From an uncultured Clostridia bacterium (GTDB taxonomy: Bacteria; Bacillota; Clostridia; Christensenellales; UBA1242), in assembly GCA_900554955.1 (NCBI GenBank), contig USJH01000014.1:1-12486 (forward strand): a DNA stretch of 12,486 bases, written 5' to 3'. The position numbers and the translations under genes are program-made. The notes beneath the pieces were generated by a model. The model did no database searches and had not been told where the DNA came from. It saw only the letters and a program-made list of their open reading frames with translations. Numbering within the stretch: position 1 is the stretch's first letter; every line of letters starts with the position of its first letter. Positions 1 through 7,541 of this stretch are shown piece by piece.

Positions 1-1
1 T

Positions 2-2866
2 TCGTGGAAAACTGAAGTTGCATCAACAACCTATATGACAACAACGGTTACACCGGCAAATTTAACAAAAATCTCATTTGAGACAGTGGCTCCAACTGGC
101 TATTCACAAATCGGAAGACTTTCAACAAAACTTCAAGTTTATGCAAATGATACAAATGCAAACGAAATTGCATTTGTGTTTAACAAGATTGTTACACCTG
201 CAAATTGTGAAAAATTGTTCTATGGGCTCACAAATGTTAAAACAATTTTGTTTAACACTTTTGACACTTCAAAAGCAACAACATTTGCGTCAATGTTCCA
301 AAATTGTTTGGCGCTTATAAGCATTGATTTAAGTTCGTTTGAAACCCCACTTATAACAAGCATGGCTTCAATGTTCAATGGCTGTGAAAAACTTACATCT
401 GCAAACCTTTCAGGAATTTCAACAAGCAATGTTACGAATATGGAATCGTTGTTCAGTGGCTGTGTAAAGCTTGGATCAATTTCATTCTCGTTCGATACTG
501 CAAATGTTACAAAAATGAATTCAATGTTCGCTGATTGTGCAACTCTTACAATTTTGAATTTTAATGAAGATATTTTTGACACTTCAAATGTTGAAACAAT
601 GGCATCAATGTTCTCGGGTTGTTCAAAACTTCAAACAATCACTTGGGGCACCAATTTCAGCACAAGCAAAGTTACAGACATTTCATATATGTATTATCAA
701 TGCACAAGCTTAACAGAACTTGATCTTTCAAAATTTGATTTTTCAAAAGTTACATCTTTTGATAATGCATTTGACCTTGGAGACAATAAGGCTATTGAGT
801 CTATCAATGGACAAATCAAGGCGAACCCAACACAAAAAATTCCTATCACTTGTGACATGACTGTTGGATATTGGTCATATAGCGATGGGGGAATTGTTGA
901 CTCGATGTATGTTTATACTTCTGGTAAATATTCATATATAAGAAGACATGAAACAACGTTCTTGTCAAGCTGGAAGAATTATTATAGTGGATATGCAAAT
1001 ATCAAATCGATAACTTTCTCAAGCACGGTTCCTGGCAGTTCATATACATTGAATTCAATAAATGTTGGAACAGGAATTAAAACCTATGTTAACAGTGCAA
1101 CGAAAGAAGTTATATTCTCGTTTATTGGAACTATCTATGCTCCAATAGATTGTTCAAACTTGTTCTATAACTGCTCAGGTATGGAAAAAATCGTGTTTAA
1201 CAATTTCAACACATCTAAAACAACAAACATGAAGCAAATGTTTTCGGTTTGCACTTCGTTAACATCGATTTGGTGCCCATTCTTTAACACATCAAATGTT
1301 ACAACAATGAGCCAGATGTTCCAACGTTGTGAAAGCTTAACATCGCTTGATCTGTCAAGTTTTAAAACTTCATCGGTTAAAAGCTTCAGTTGGATGTTCC
1401 ATGGTTGCAGTGCACTTAAAACCCTTAATCTTTCAAGCGGGTTTACAAGTGAAAAAGCAACTGATGTGAGTTGGATGTTCAACGGTTGCTCTGCTCTTGA
1501 AAAACTTGATTTGAGCAGCATGGACTTGTCTGCACTTTCAACAACTTCAAGCGACACCTATAATGGTATGCTTAACTTTACAACAAGTTCAAATCTCTAC
1601 TATTTCAAGACTCCTAAAAATTCACCGGTAGTGATCACTCCAACATATAACAAATCAACCACAACAGATGTGAAGTGGTATAAACTTTCAACCTATTCAT
1701 ATTCAACCACATCAACAATCAAAGTTCCTGCAAACAGCGCAAGTGTTGAATATCGCAAAGGTTTCATTTTAACAGCAAAAGCGACTGAAGGAACAATCTC
1801 TCAAACAATTGGTTGGATGGGTTCTGGCGAATCTGCAACAAAAATTGTTTCAGATGGCGATGTTTTTGGAAGACTTCCAACAATAACGAAAGATGAATAT
1901 AGACTGAGATATTGGCACATTAACGGTGGCTCAAGCATTGATGAAACATCGGTTGTAAGTCTTTCAAGCATGACAAAAAGAGAGATTTGCCCAGAGTTTA
2001 GGGTAAATACTGCTTTGTTCCCATCTGATTGGCAAAATCAAATTGCAACTTCAGACCGAATGAACATAAAAATTCAGCCATATACAATTTCTTCAATAAT
2101 GTTCCTTAAAATGCCACAATTCAGTTCATATGGTGTTTCAGATCATACATTCTATGGCTTTATTGAAAACGTTTCAGTTTATGCAAAGGAAACAGATGGA
2201 AGATATTCGGTTGTATTCACATATGGAAACTATGGCGAAATTTGGGCGCCTGAAAATTGTGCAAGAATGTTTGCAATGCTTAATGTGAAAACCTATGTGT
2301 TCAGCAACTTTGTTGGAACAATGATTCGTTATGCTGACTATATGTTTAACCATAATGATGTTTTGGAAACCATTGACATGAGCCGGGTGGATATAAGCAA
2401 TGTTCAAAGTGCATATGAACTGTTTGACTTTGGAAGTGCTCCAATTTCTTTATTTAAAACGCCTTTAAAAACCCCAGCATTTACTATTTCAATCACTTCT
2501 AAATATGATCTTTATGCGGCAAAAGCAGATGGAACTCCTGCAACAGCGGCTGTAAAAACTCTTTCTGCATCAATGAAACAAAGTATAACATTAAAAAGAG
2601 TGTTCACTTTGGTGTTCCATGCTGCGCCATATAATTCGCTTGGAATATCATCACAAACTGGAACATTCTCGACAACAACAGGCTATACGATCAGCGGTTC
2701 AACCGCATATATGCGAGTGTTCGCAGGTTCAATTGTCTCAATGGCTCCGAAGTTCACACCGCCAAGCGGATATTCTGGATATACTTGGAAAACATCAAGT
2801 GGTGGAAGTTTCTCAACAATTACAATAATATCTGAAAATCTTGAGTTTTATCCAGTTTATACATAG
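2..2866 (+). CDS. BspA-like (DUF285) leucine-rich repeat surface protein, 5' end missing
   Basis: The frame is open to the left edge of the window (S-W-K-T-E-V... before the first ATG at 35) and there is no signal peptide, so this is the C-terminal part (954 codons) of a longer protein. Three blocks of DUF285/BspA-type leucine-rich repeats are visible, with the recurring pattern MFxxCxxLxxLxLSxFxTSxVTxM: about six repeats at 206-775, five at 1151-1573 and two degenerate ones at 2258-2434. Each block is preceded by a W-containing cap (Trp codons at 5, 971 and 2030). The stretches around bases 1770-2010 and 2605-2863 resemble InlB/Listeria-Bacteroides beta-grasp repeats, with aromatic residues in a W-x-x-x-G-G context and an F-Y-P-V-Y-T ending. 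Such proteins are normally cell-surface adhesins or binding proteins; the ligand cannot be read from sequence. The C-terminus has no LPXTG motif and no membrane segment, so an anchor, if any, would have to lie upstream or be non-covalent. Family assignment is firm; function is inferred. Confidence 0.85.
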   Translation, partial: SWKTEVASTTYMTTTVTPANLTKISFETVAPTGYSQIGRLSTKLQVYANDTNANEIAFVFNKIVTPANCEKLFYGLTNVKTILFNTFDTSKATTFASMFQNCLALISIDLSSFETPLITSMASMFNGCEKLTSANLSGISTSNVTNMESLFSGCVKLGSISFSFDTANVTKMNSMFADCATLTILNFNEDIFDTSNVETMASMFSGCSKLQTITWGTNFSTSKVTDISYMYYQCTSLTELDLSKFDFSKVTSFDNAFDLGDNKAIESINGQIKANPTQKIPITCDMTVGYWSYSDGGIVDSMYVYTSGKYSYIRRHETTFLSSWKNYYSGYANIKSITFSSTVPGSSYTLNSINVGTGIKTYVNSATKEVIFSFIGTIYAPIDCSNLFYNCSGMEKIVFNNFNTSKTTNMKQMFSVCTSLTSIWCPFFNTSNVTTMSQMFQRCESLTSLDLSSFKTSSVKSFSWMFHGCSALKTLNLSSGFTSEKATDVSWMFNGCSALEKLDLSSMDLSALSTTSSDTYNGMLNFTTSSNLYYFKTPKNSPVVITPTYNKSTTTDVKWYKLSTYSYSTTSTIKVPANSASVEYRKGFILTAKATEGTISQTIGWMGSGESATKIVSDGDVFGRLPTITKDEYRLRYWHINGGSSIDETSVVSLSSMTKREICPEFRVNTALFPSDWQNQIATSDRMNIKIQPYTISSIMFLKMPQFSSYGVSDHTFYGFIENVSVYAKETDGRYSVVFTYGNYGEIWAPENCARMFAMLNVKTYVFSNFVGTMIRYADYMFNHNDVLETIDMSRVDISNVQSAYELFDFGSAPISLFKTPLKTPAFTISITSKYDLYAAKADGTPATAAVKTLSASMKQSITLKRVFTLVFHAAPYNSLGISSQTGTFSTTTGYTISGSTAYMRVFAGSIVSMAPKFTPPSGYSGYTWKTSSGGSFSTITIISENLEFYPVYT
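206..775 (+). repeat. DUF285/BspA leucine-rich repeat array, block 1
   Basis: About six tandem protein repeats of roughly 24-31 residues, each with the MF-x-x-C turn and an FDTS/ISTS-NVT segment, for example SMFNGCEKLTSANLSGIST. One cysteine recurs at the same position of most repeats. At DNA level the phrase TCAATGTTC recurs. Confidence 0.8.
1151..1573 (+). repeat. DUF285/BspA leucine-rich repeat array, block 2
   Basis: About five tandem repeats with the signatures NLFYNC, QMFSVC, QMFQRC, WMFHGC and WMFNGC, alternating with FNTSNVTTM-like segments. It follows the cap that begins at the Trp codon at 971. It ends in GMLNF, which recurs at the end of the first block of the downstream surface protein. 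Confidence 0.8.
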
Positions 2867-2882
2867 CAAAAATCATTAAACA

Positions 2883-2913
2883 AAAAAACACCAGTTCAAT
2901 TCTGGTGTTTTTT
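2883..2913 (+). terminator. Intrinsic terminator of the first surface-protein gene
   Basis: A perfect 12-bp stem (AAAAAACACCAG at 2883-2894 with CTGGTGTTTTTT at 2902-2913) encloses a 7-base loop. The T run forms the 3' arm of the stem. It begins 16 bases after the TAG stop at 2864-2866. Because the arms are A-rich and T-rich it could also work weakly on the other strand. Confidence 0.85.
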
Positions 2914-2964
2914 GTTTCCAATTTTAATATAAAATATTAAATTAAAAAAAGAGTGAATATTTGT

Positions 2965-2995
2965 TTGACAATATGTGGGGTGAAGGTGATACAAT
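2965..2995 (+). promoter_or_regulatory. Promoter of the second surface-protein gene
   Basis: A perfect -35 hexamer TTGACA (2965-2970) and a -10 TACAAT (2990-2995) with a TGN extension (2987-2989). The spacer is 19 bp, longer than the ideal 17, which the extended -10 may offset. Predicted transcription start is near 3002, giving a leader of about 60 bases. The gene therefore has its own promoter after the upstream terminator. Confidence 0.6.
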
Positions 2996-3049
2996 GCTTA
3001 TTGTAAAATATTATGGAAATTTGTCATTAAAATGACATTTTTTCAAAAA

Positions 3050-3055
3050 AGAAGG
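3050..3055 (+). promoter_or_regulatory. Ribosome binding site choosing the GTG start
   Basis: AGAAGG sits 9 bases before GTG at 3065. It lies inside the reading frame if the ATG at 3032 is used, so it favours the GTG. The resulting N-terminus (M-K-R-I-L-K-K followed by a hydrophobic core) is also a more typical signal peptide. Confidence 0.55.
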
Positions 3056-3064
3056 TTGCATAAA

Positions 3065-5776
3065 GTGAAAAGAATTCTAAAGAAAATGTTGTTATATGTT
3101 TCATTTTCGTTGATGAGCTTTGCTCTTATTTTTTGCCTTGGATTTAATGCATTTTGTGTTCAAGATGCAATGGCAGATGCCGTGAATGGCGGCGGACTTT
3201 ATGTTGGAAAATCTTCAACCCTCAACTATGAAGGGAAAAGAAATCTTTCAGGTTTCATTGCTTCAAGCAATGGTGGGGGAATATATAACATTGGAACATT
3301 AAACCTTAATGGTGGAACCATTTCCGCAAATAAAGCAGTGTCGGGTGGCGGGGTATATTCTGATGGAACATTCACCATGAATGGTGGAACCATTTCAGAT
3401 AACGAAGCATCAAATGGCGGTGGAATATATGGCTATTCGAGCGGTTCTTTAACTGTTAATGATGGTTCTATTTCTGGAAATAAAGCAACATCAAATGGTG
3501 GTGGCGGAATTTATCTTGATGCTTGTGGTATGGATTTTGAAAATGGTTCAGTAACAGGAAACACCTCATCAAATTATGGTGGTGGAATTTATGTAACAAA
3601 TTCAGCAGAAGTAATTTTTGCAGATGGAACAATTTCTGGAAACAGTGCTAAATTTGGTGGTGGGTTATACATTGATTCCGGACTTTTCACTTTGGGCGGA
3701 GGAACAATCTCTGGTAACACTGCAAAATCAGGTGCTGGTGTATATGTTAAATCAAAATTCGTGATGAAGGGTGGAACAGTTGTAAACAATACAAGCACGG
3801 GTTCAGATTATAACATTTATGCTTATAGAAATTCAGAAGTTTATCTTTTGAAAGGAACGGCAAACGGCGTTATTGGTGGAAATGGAACAATCTATTTTGA
3901 AAGAGCTTTTGATTTTGACGGAACTTATAACTTGAAAAGTTATGGTTCTTTGGTTTTGGAAGATTATAACGGAACAACTCCAAAGCTCAATCTTGTTGTT
4001 GAAGAAAGAGAAGGAACCTTTTTAACATTTCAAGGAAGCACAACAACTCCAAACATGTCAAACATAACCATTTCTGGTTATGATAGCAATAGCTATGAAA
4101 TTACAAAAACACTTTCTGGCACAACCTGGACTTTCAAAATGAGCAAAAAAGTTATTCCAGGTTTGTTTACTAAAACTTGGAGAGATGAAGTTTCTTCAAT
4201 TTTAAGCTTGACTTCGTTTGACAGTGTTGAAAGAATTCAATTTAGATATCAAGATTCTGTAGAATTACAAGGTAGTGATTTTTATTGTCCACATAAAACA
4301 AGTTATAATCAATATGGAACAATGACTACCGGAATTAAGGTTTTTTCTTGTTCAAGTAAAGATTGTATAATTTTTATGTATGATAAACCGATAATTGCAG
4401 ACATGAACATGGAAAGTGCATTTGCAAATCTGAATGTTGAGTCTATAATTTTTGAGAATTTTGATACAAGCAAAACCGAGAATATGGCTGGAATGTTTTA
4501 TAGGTGCAGAAATTTGACCAGACTTGATTTGTCTAGTTTTAAAACTAAAGAAGTTCAGTCATTCGAGGCAATGTTTCAAGATTGCAATGGGCTGCAAAGT
4601 CTTGATTTATCGAAGTTTAATATGATTGGGACCGCAGATGTGACAGGAATGTTGAATTTTAAAACAACAGGTCTTCAATATCTTTACACGCCGGCAGAAA
4701 CTAATGGTTTATCAATTCAAATTGGGAAAACCGCGACACCGATGTATGATGCCGTTGCAAACAATACGGATATGAGCTTTAATAAAACATATTCAGTTCT
4801 TCCGAGCGGTGAAGAAGGAAGCAGGACATATGTTGCAACACCCCTTAAGGCAAATTTATCAAATCAAGGGGTTTTGGAAGATAATAAAAATATTCTTATC
4901 AACTGCATCAAAGATATATTGAACAATTCTTCTTTTTCGGGCGTAAAAATTCATGTGAAATTTGCTTTTGAAGCACCTGTATTTTATCACAATGTTACAA
5001 ATGGAAATGGAAATGTTAAAATTTATATGCATAAGCGTGGTGATGTTGTCTATTTTACTGTTGTAAATCCCGAATTGTTTGTTATTGCTAATGATGCTGG
5101 AGGAATGTTTGCTGCTGATACTGATTCGTGTTTCGAAAAAGTGTCATATTATACATTTCAAAATTTCTTTACAGGTTATACAACTTCAATGAAAGGAATG
5201 TTTTTAGGCTCGACAAGTCTTGAACGTATTTATGGATTTCAAAATTTCCACACAGAACAAGTTAGAGAAGCTCAGGGAATGTTTTATGGCAGTGGAATAA
5301 AATCATTGGGTTTTTATAAGCTTAAATTTGATAATTTGTCCAATGCTTCACAAATGTTTTATTATTGTGTGGATATTATATCATTGAACATGTCGTATGT
5401 AGATCTTTCACACATGTCCAGTGGGTTTGATGATATGTTTTTGTTTAATGGTGGGAATTCGAGCTTACCAATTGCACTGCAATATTTTGCAACACCATTT
5501 AACAATGCTCAAACAATGGCTCTTGGAGTTCCGACACCATTCATAAACGAAGATACCGGTGAAGAAGTTTCACATCTTAACGCAAATTTACAATCTTCAT
5601 TATCCCTTAGAAGGGATGTTTCAACTTTCAGAGATAATAATAAAACCTCTTCTTCCAACCTTGAAAAGCTTGACCTTTGGGCTGGATATTCAGCACTCAC
5701 TTTTGTTTATGTAAGTGCAATTGCATATCCTGGCATTGAGTGGAAAAGAAGAAAGGAAAAAAATATTAAGAAATAA
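3065..5776 (+). CDS. Secreted beta-helix plus BspA-like (DUF285) repeat surface protein
   Basis: The GTG start at 3065 is preferred because AGAAGG (3050-3055) lies 9 bases upstream; the in-frame ATG at 3032 has no clear ribosome binding site and would add 11 residues. The start gives 903 residues with a signal peptide: basic KRILKK, a long hydrophobic core, and a likely cut after AMA near residue 37. Residues about 70-247 are seven GGGIY...GTISGN repeats, a right-handed beta-helix like the chlamydial polymorphic outer membrane protein repeats. A beta-rich linker follows, then a W-containing cap (Trp codon at 4178) with DUF285 repeats (4397-4666), and a second, degenerate cap and repeat block (repeats 5087-5446). 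The C-terminus has a hydrophobic stretch (ALTFVYVSAIAYPGI) followed by the basic tail KRRKEKNIKK, resembling a membrane or wall anchor, but no LPXTG is visible. Probable role: surface adhesin or binding protein; ligand unknown. It is the apparent paralogue of the gene upstream and is transcribed separately. From about base 4140 on, phenylalanine codons become mostly TTT, unlike the upstream gene. Confidence 0.85.
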   Translation: MKRILKKMLLYVSFSLMSFALIFCLGFNAFCVQDAMADAVNGGGLYVGKSSTLNYEGKRNLSGFIASSNGGGIYNIGTLNLNGGTISANKAVSGGGVYSDGTFTMNGGTISDNEASNGGGIYGYSSGSLTVNDGSISGNKATSNGGGGIYLDACGMDFENGSVTGNTSSNYGGGIYVTNSAEVIFADGTISGNSAKFGGGLYIDSGLFTLGGGTISGNTAKSGAGVYVKSKFVMKGGTVVNNTSTGSDYNIYAYRNSEVYLLKGTANGVIGGNGTIYFERAFDFDGTYNLKSYGSLVLEDYNGTTPKLNLVVEEREGTFLTFQGSTTTPNMSNITISGYDSNSYEITKTLSGTTWTFKMSKKVIPGLFTKTWRDEVSSILSLTSFDSVERIQFRYQDSVELQGSDFYCPHKTSYNQYGTMTTGIKVFSCSSKDCIIFMYDKPIIADMNMESAFANLNVESIIFENFDTSKTENMAGMFYRCRNLTRLDLSSFKTKEVQSFEAMFQDCNGLQSLDLSKFNMIGTADVTGMLNFKTTGLQYLYTPAETNGLSIQIGKTATPMYDAVANNTDMSFNKTYSVLPSGEEGSRTYVATPLKANLSNQGVLEDNKNILINCIKDILNNSSFSGVKIHVKFAFEAPVFYHNVTNGNGNVKIYMHKRGDVVYFTVVNPELFVIANDAGGMFAADTDSCFEKVSYYTFQNFFTGYTTSMKGMFLGSTSLERIYGFQNFHTEQVREAQGMFYGSGIKSLGFYKLKFDNLSNASQMFYYCVDIISLNMSYVDLSHMSSGFDDMFLFNGGNSSLPIALQYFATPFNNAQTMALGVPTPFINEDTGEEVSHLNANLQSSLSLRRDVSTFRDNNKTSSSNLEKLDLWAGYSALTFVYVSAIAYPGIEWKRRKEKNIKK
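3272..3805 (+). repeat. Beta-helix repeat array (GGGIY / GTISGN)
   Basis: About seven tandem protein repeats of 23-28 residues. Each has a glycine-rich GG(G)(I/V)Y turn and a GG-T-I-S-x-N-x-A strand, for example MNGGTISDNEASNGGGIY. At DNA level, AATGGTGGAACCATTTC occurs twice (near 3309 and 3380), showing recent duplication of at least one repeat. Confidence 0.8.
4397..4666 (+). repeat. DUF285/BspA leucine-rich repeats in the second surface protein, first block
   Basis: Three to four repeats with FENFDTSKTENM, GMFYRCRNLTRLDLSSF and AMFQDCNGLQSLDLSKF, ending in GMLNF. That ending is shared with block 2 of the upstream protein. Confidence 0.75.
5087..5446 (+). repeat. DUF285/BspA leucine-rich repeats in the second surface protein, degenerate block
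   Basis: Four to five divergent repeats with GMFAADTDSC, GMFLGSTSLERI, GMFYGSGIKSL and QMFYYCVDIISLNMS. Several have lost the cysteine after MF. Confidence 0.65.
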
Positions 5777-5797
5777 TAAAAACAAAAATTGAAAAAT

Positions 5798-5827
5798 AAA
5801 AAGACACATGAAAATGTGTCTTTTTTT
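5798..5827. terminator. Bidirectional intrinsic terminator between the convergent surface-protein gene and glyS
   Basis: A 12-bp stem (AAAAAGACACAT at 5798-5809 with ATGTGTCTTTTT at 5814-5825) closed by a GAAA tetraloop, with a T run on the + strand to 5827. On the - strand the A tract becomes TTTTTATTTTTC, so it can also stop glyS transcription. It lies 22 bases after the surface-protein stop and about 150 bases after the glyS stop. I see no gene between 5828 and 5976. Confidence 0.8.
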
Positions 5828-5976
5828 GTCCCCTTACAAAGAAGATGAATTAAGTGTAAATATTTATTTTGGTTTTTGTGTTAAGATTTAAAACCTGCAT
5901 AGAATATGTTTTTTTAATTTTGGCATTAGAAATTAAACCAGATGGGGAAAACGTCTTAAATTTGCAATTTTATGCC

Positions 5977-7362
5977 TTAAAATGCAAGTTTGTTTTGAAT
6001 ATATGCAGGAACATCTGCAATGTTCATTCTGATTTGTTCCATTGTGTCACGATCACGAAGGGTGACAGTGTTGTCTTCAAGAGTTGTAAAGTCAATTGTC
6101 ATGCAAACTGGGGTTCCAATTTGGTCTTGACGGCGATATCTCTTTCCAATTGAGCCAGCTTCATCATAGGTGCACATAAAGTGTTTTTGAAGATTTTTAT
6201 AAATTTCTTTTGCTTTTTCGCTCAAATTCTTTTGAAGTGGGAGAACGGCAACTTTATATGGTGCAAGGCAAGGTTCAAAGTGCATCACAATTCTTGTGTC
6301 GCCACCTTCCAAAGTTTCTTCGTCATATGCATTGCAAAGAGTTGCAAGAACAAGACGGTCGCAACCAATTGAATATTCAATGTCGTGTGGAATATATTTT
6401 TCGTTGGTTACAGGGTCGATATATTGCATGCTCTTTCCACTGAATTCTTGGTGACGAGAAAGGTCATAGTTTGTTCGGTTGTGAATTCCGTTAAGTTCGC
6501 TCCAGCCGATAGGGAAGTTATATTGAATGTCGCAAGCGGCTTTTGCATAGTGTGCAAGTTTGTCGTGGTCTTTGAATCGGAGATCTTCTTGTTTGAAACC
6601 AAGGTCAAGCAAAAATTGCATTGCTTTTTGTTTATATTCGTTATAATATTTCTCGCTATCTTCACCCTTGCAGAAGAATTGATGTTCCATTTGTTCGAAT
6701 TCAATTGTTCTGAAAATAAAGTTTCCTGGGGTGATTTCATTTCTGAAAGCTTTACCAATTTGTGCAATTCCGAATGGAATTTTTGCACGTGTTGTTCTTT
6801 GAACGTTCAAGAAGTTTACAAATTCACCTTGTGCAGTTTCTGGACGAAGATAAATTTTGTTTTGACCTTCTTCAGTAACACCACGAGAAGTTTCAAACAT
6901 AAGGTTAAATTGACGAATTGGTGTCCAATTGTGTTTTCCACATTTTGGGCAGTTCACTTTGTGTTCTTCAATGAATGCTTGCATTTCATCGGTTGTCATT
7001 TTGTCTGGAATAATGCCAGAGATTTTGTGTTTTGCACAATATTCTTCAATAAGATTGTCAGCTCTTTCTCTCATTTTGCATTCTTTGCAATCCATTTTAG
7101 GGTCGGCAAAGCTTGTTGTGTGTCCAGATGCTTCCCAAACACGTGGATTCATCAAGATTGCAGCATCAACACCAAAAGAGTTTTCGCTTTCTTGAACAAA
7201 GCGTTTCCACCATGCTTTTTTAATGTTGTTTTTAAGTTCTACACCAACAGGGCCATAGTCCCAGGTGTTTGCAAGACCATCGTAAATGTCGCTTCCTGGA
7301 TAAACAAATCCGCAACCTTTACAGTGGTTTACAAGTTTTTCCATTGTTAATTTTTGTTCCAT
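5977..7362 (-). CDS. glyS: Glycyl-tRNA synthetase, dimeric single-chain type
   Basis: Charges tRNA-Gly with glycine using ATP, in the cytoplasm, as a homodimer. The 461 residues match the usual length of this class II enzyme. Class II motif 1 is around NPRVWEASGH (residues 72-81). Motif 2 is in the stretch FRNEITPGNFIFRTIEFEQ (206-224). Motif 3 is around IGCDRLVLA (332-340). Two cysteine pairs, CKEC (92-95) and CPKC (138-141), form a zinc-ribbon-like insert. The C-terminal anticodon-binding domain starts near PCLAPYKVAVLPL (364-376). The start is fixed by AAAGGAG 7 bases upstream and by the family-typical N-terminus (GFVYPGSDIYDGLANTWDYG). The gene stands alone on this strand, divergent from uvrB and convergent with the surface-protein gene. 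Expression is controlled by the T-box leader upstream. One oddity: before motif 3 the usual E-P-S is E-Y-S here. The symbol glyQS is sometimes used for this single-chain form. Confidence 0.96.
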   Translation of the reverse strand: MEQKLTMEKLVNHCKGCGFVYPGSDIYDGLANTWDYGPVGVELKNNIKKAWWKRFVQESENSFGVDAAILMNPRVWEASGHTTSFADPKMDCKECKMRERADNLIEEYCAKHKISGIIPDKMTTDEMQAFIEEHKVNCPKCGKHNWTPIRQFNLMFETSRGVTEEGQNKIYLRPETAQGEFVNFLNVQRTTRAKIPFGIAQIGKAFRNEITPGNFIFRTIEFEQMEHQFFCKGEDSEKYYNEYKQKAMQFLLDLGFKQEDLRFKDHDKLAHYAKAACDIQYNFPIGWSELNGIHNRTNYDLSRHQEFSGKSMQYIDPVTNEKYIPHDIEYSIGCDRLVLATLCNAYDEETLEGGDTRIVMHFEPCLAPYKVAVLPLQKNLSEKAKEIYKNLQKHFMCTYDEAGSIGKRYRRQDQIGTPVCMTIDFTTLEDNTVTLRDRDTMEQIRMNIADVPAYIQNKLAF

Positions 7363-7369
7363 TTTTTTT

Positions 7370-7376
7370 CTCCTTT
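7370..7376 (-). promoter_or_regulatory. glyS ribosome binding site
   Basis: AAAGGAG on the - strand, 7 bases before the ATG at 7362. It fixes the start over the in-frame ATG six codons later, which has no such site. Confidence 0.8.
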
Positions 7377-7387
7377 ATTTTGCCTAG

Positions 7388-7422
7388 AAAAACAAAACCC
7401 TAGGCTGAAAAATAGCCTAGGG
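7388..7422 (-). terminator. T-box regulatory terminator
   Basis: Read on the - strand: CCCTAGGCT (7422-7414), loop ATTTTTC, AGCCTAGGG (7406-7398), then TTTTGTTTTT. The 9-bp stem is perfect. Its 5' arm shares CCCT with the antiterminator, so the two structures exclude each other, which indicates control at transcription rather than translation. Confidence 0.92.
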
Positions 7423-7535
7423 ACGATACACATTGTACCGCGGTTCCACCCTAATTTGTGAAAACCACACACTTTAAAAAGCTCGCTTACGTTTGAGCAC
7501 ACGTTTGCTCGGGAGTTGCCAGTTCCGTCATTGCA
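7388..7535 (-). promoter_or_regulatory. Glycine T-box riboswitch leader of glyS
   Basis: The hallmark T-box sequence AGGGTGGAACCGCGG lies at 7452-7438 on the - strand. The matching CGTCCCT at 7425-7419 completes the antiterminator (AGGG pairs with CCCT, leaving the bulge that binds the tRNA acceptor end). Uncharged tRNA-Gly should stabilise this form and let glyS be read; otherwise the overlapping terminator forms. Upstream of it are a short TGTG...CACA hairpin (7471-7457), a GAGCA/TGCTC hairpin (7510-7495) and a short CGGA...TCC(C)G hairpin (7527-7510). The last has GGC, a glycine codon and candidate specifier, in its loop at 7520-7518. The part 5' of the T-box is only about 83 bases from the predicted transcription start, so a full-size Stem I does not appear to fit. 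The T-box identity is certain; specifier and stem assignments are inference. Confidence 0.9.
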
Positions 7536-7541
7536 ATTAAA

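Noticed and set aside
3032..3064. ATG at 3032 as the start of the second surface protein
   Set aside because: It lacks a ribosome binding site, whereas GTG at 3065 has AGAAGG at 9 bases and gives a cleaner signal peptide. The ATG cannot be fully excluded.
3309..3325. Inverted repeat AATGGTGGAACCATT, present twice
   Set aside because: It arises from the coding repeat for N-G-G-T-I within the beta-helix array, not from a separate regulatory element.
5869..6153. A 94-codon open frame on the + strand after the bidirectional terminator
   Set aside because: More than half lies antisense to glyS, the rest is low-complexity AT-rich sequence, and no ribosome binding site precedes it.
6385..7350. A 321-codon open frame on the + strand opposite glyS
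   Set aside because: It is wholly antisense to a clear glycyl-tRNA synthetase and its Cys/Phe-rich translation mirrors the glyS codons. It has no recognisable family.
7388..7535. Possible glycine (gcvT-type) riboswitch
   Set aside because: The AGGGTGGAACCGCGG motif and the antiterminator/terminator pair identify a T-box, which senses tRNA rather than free glycine.
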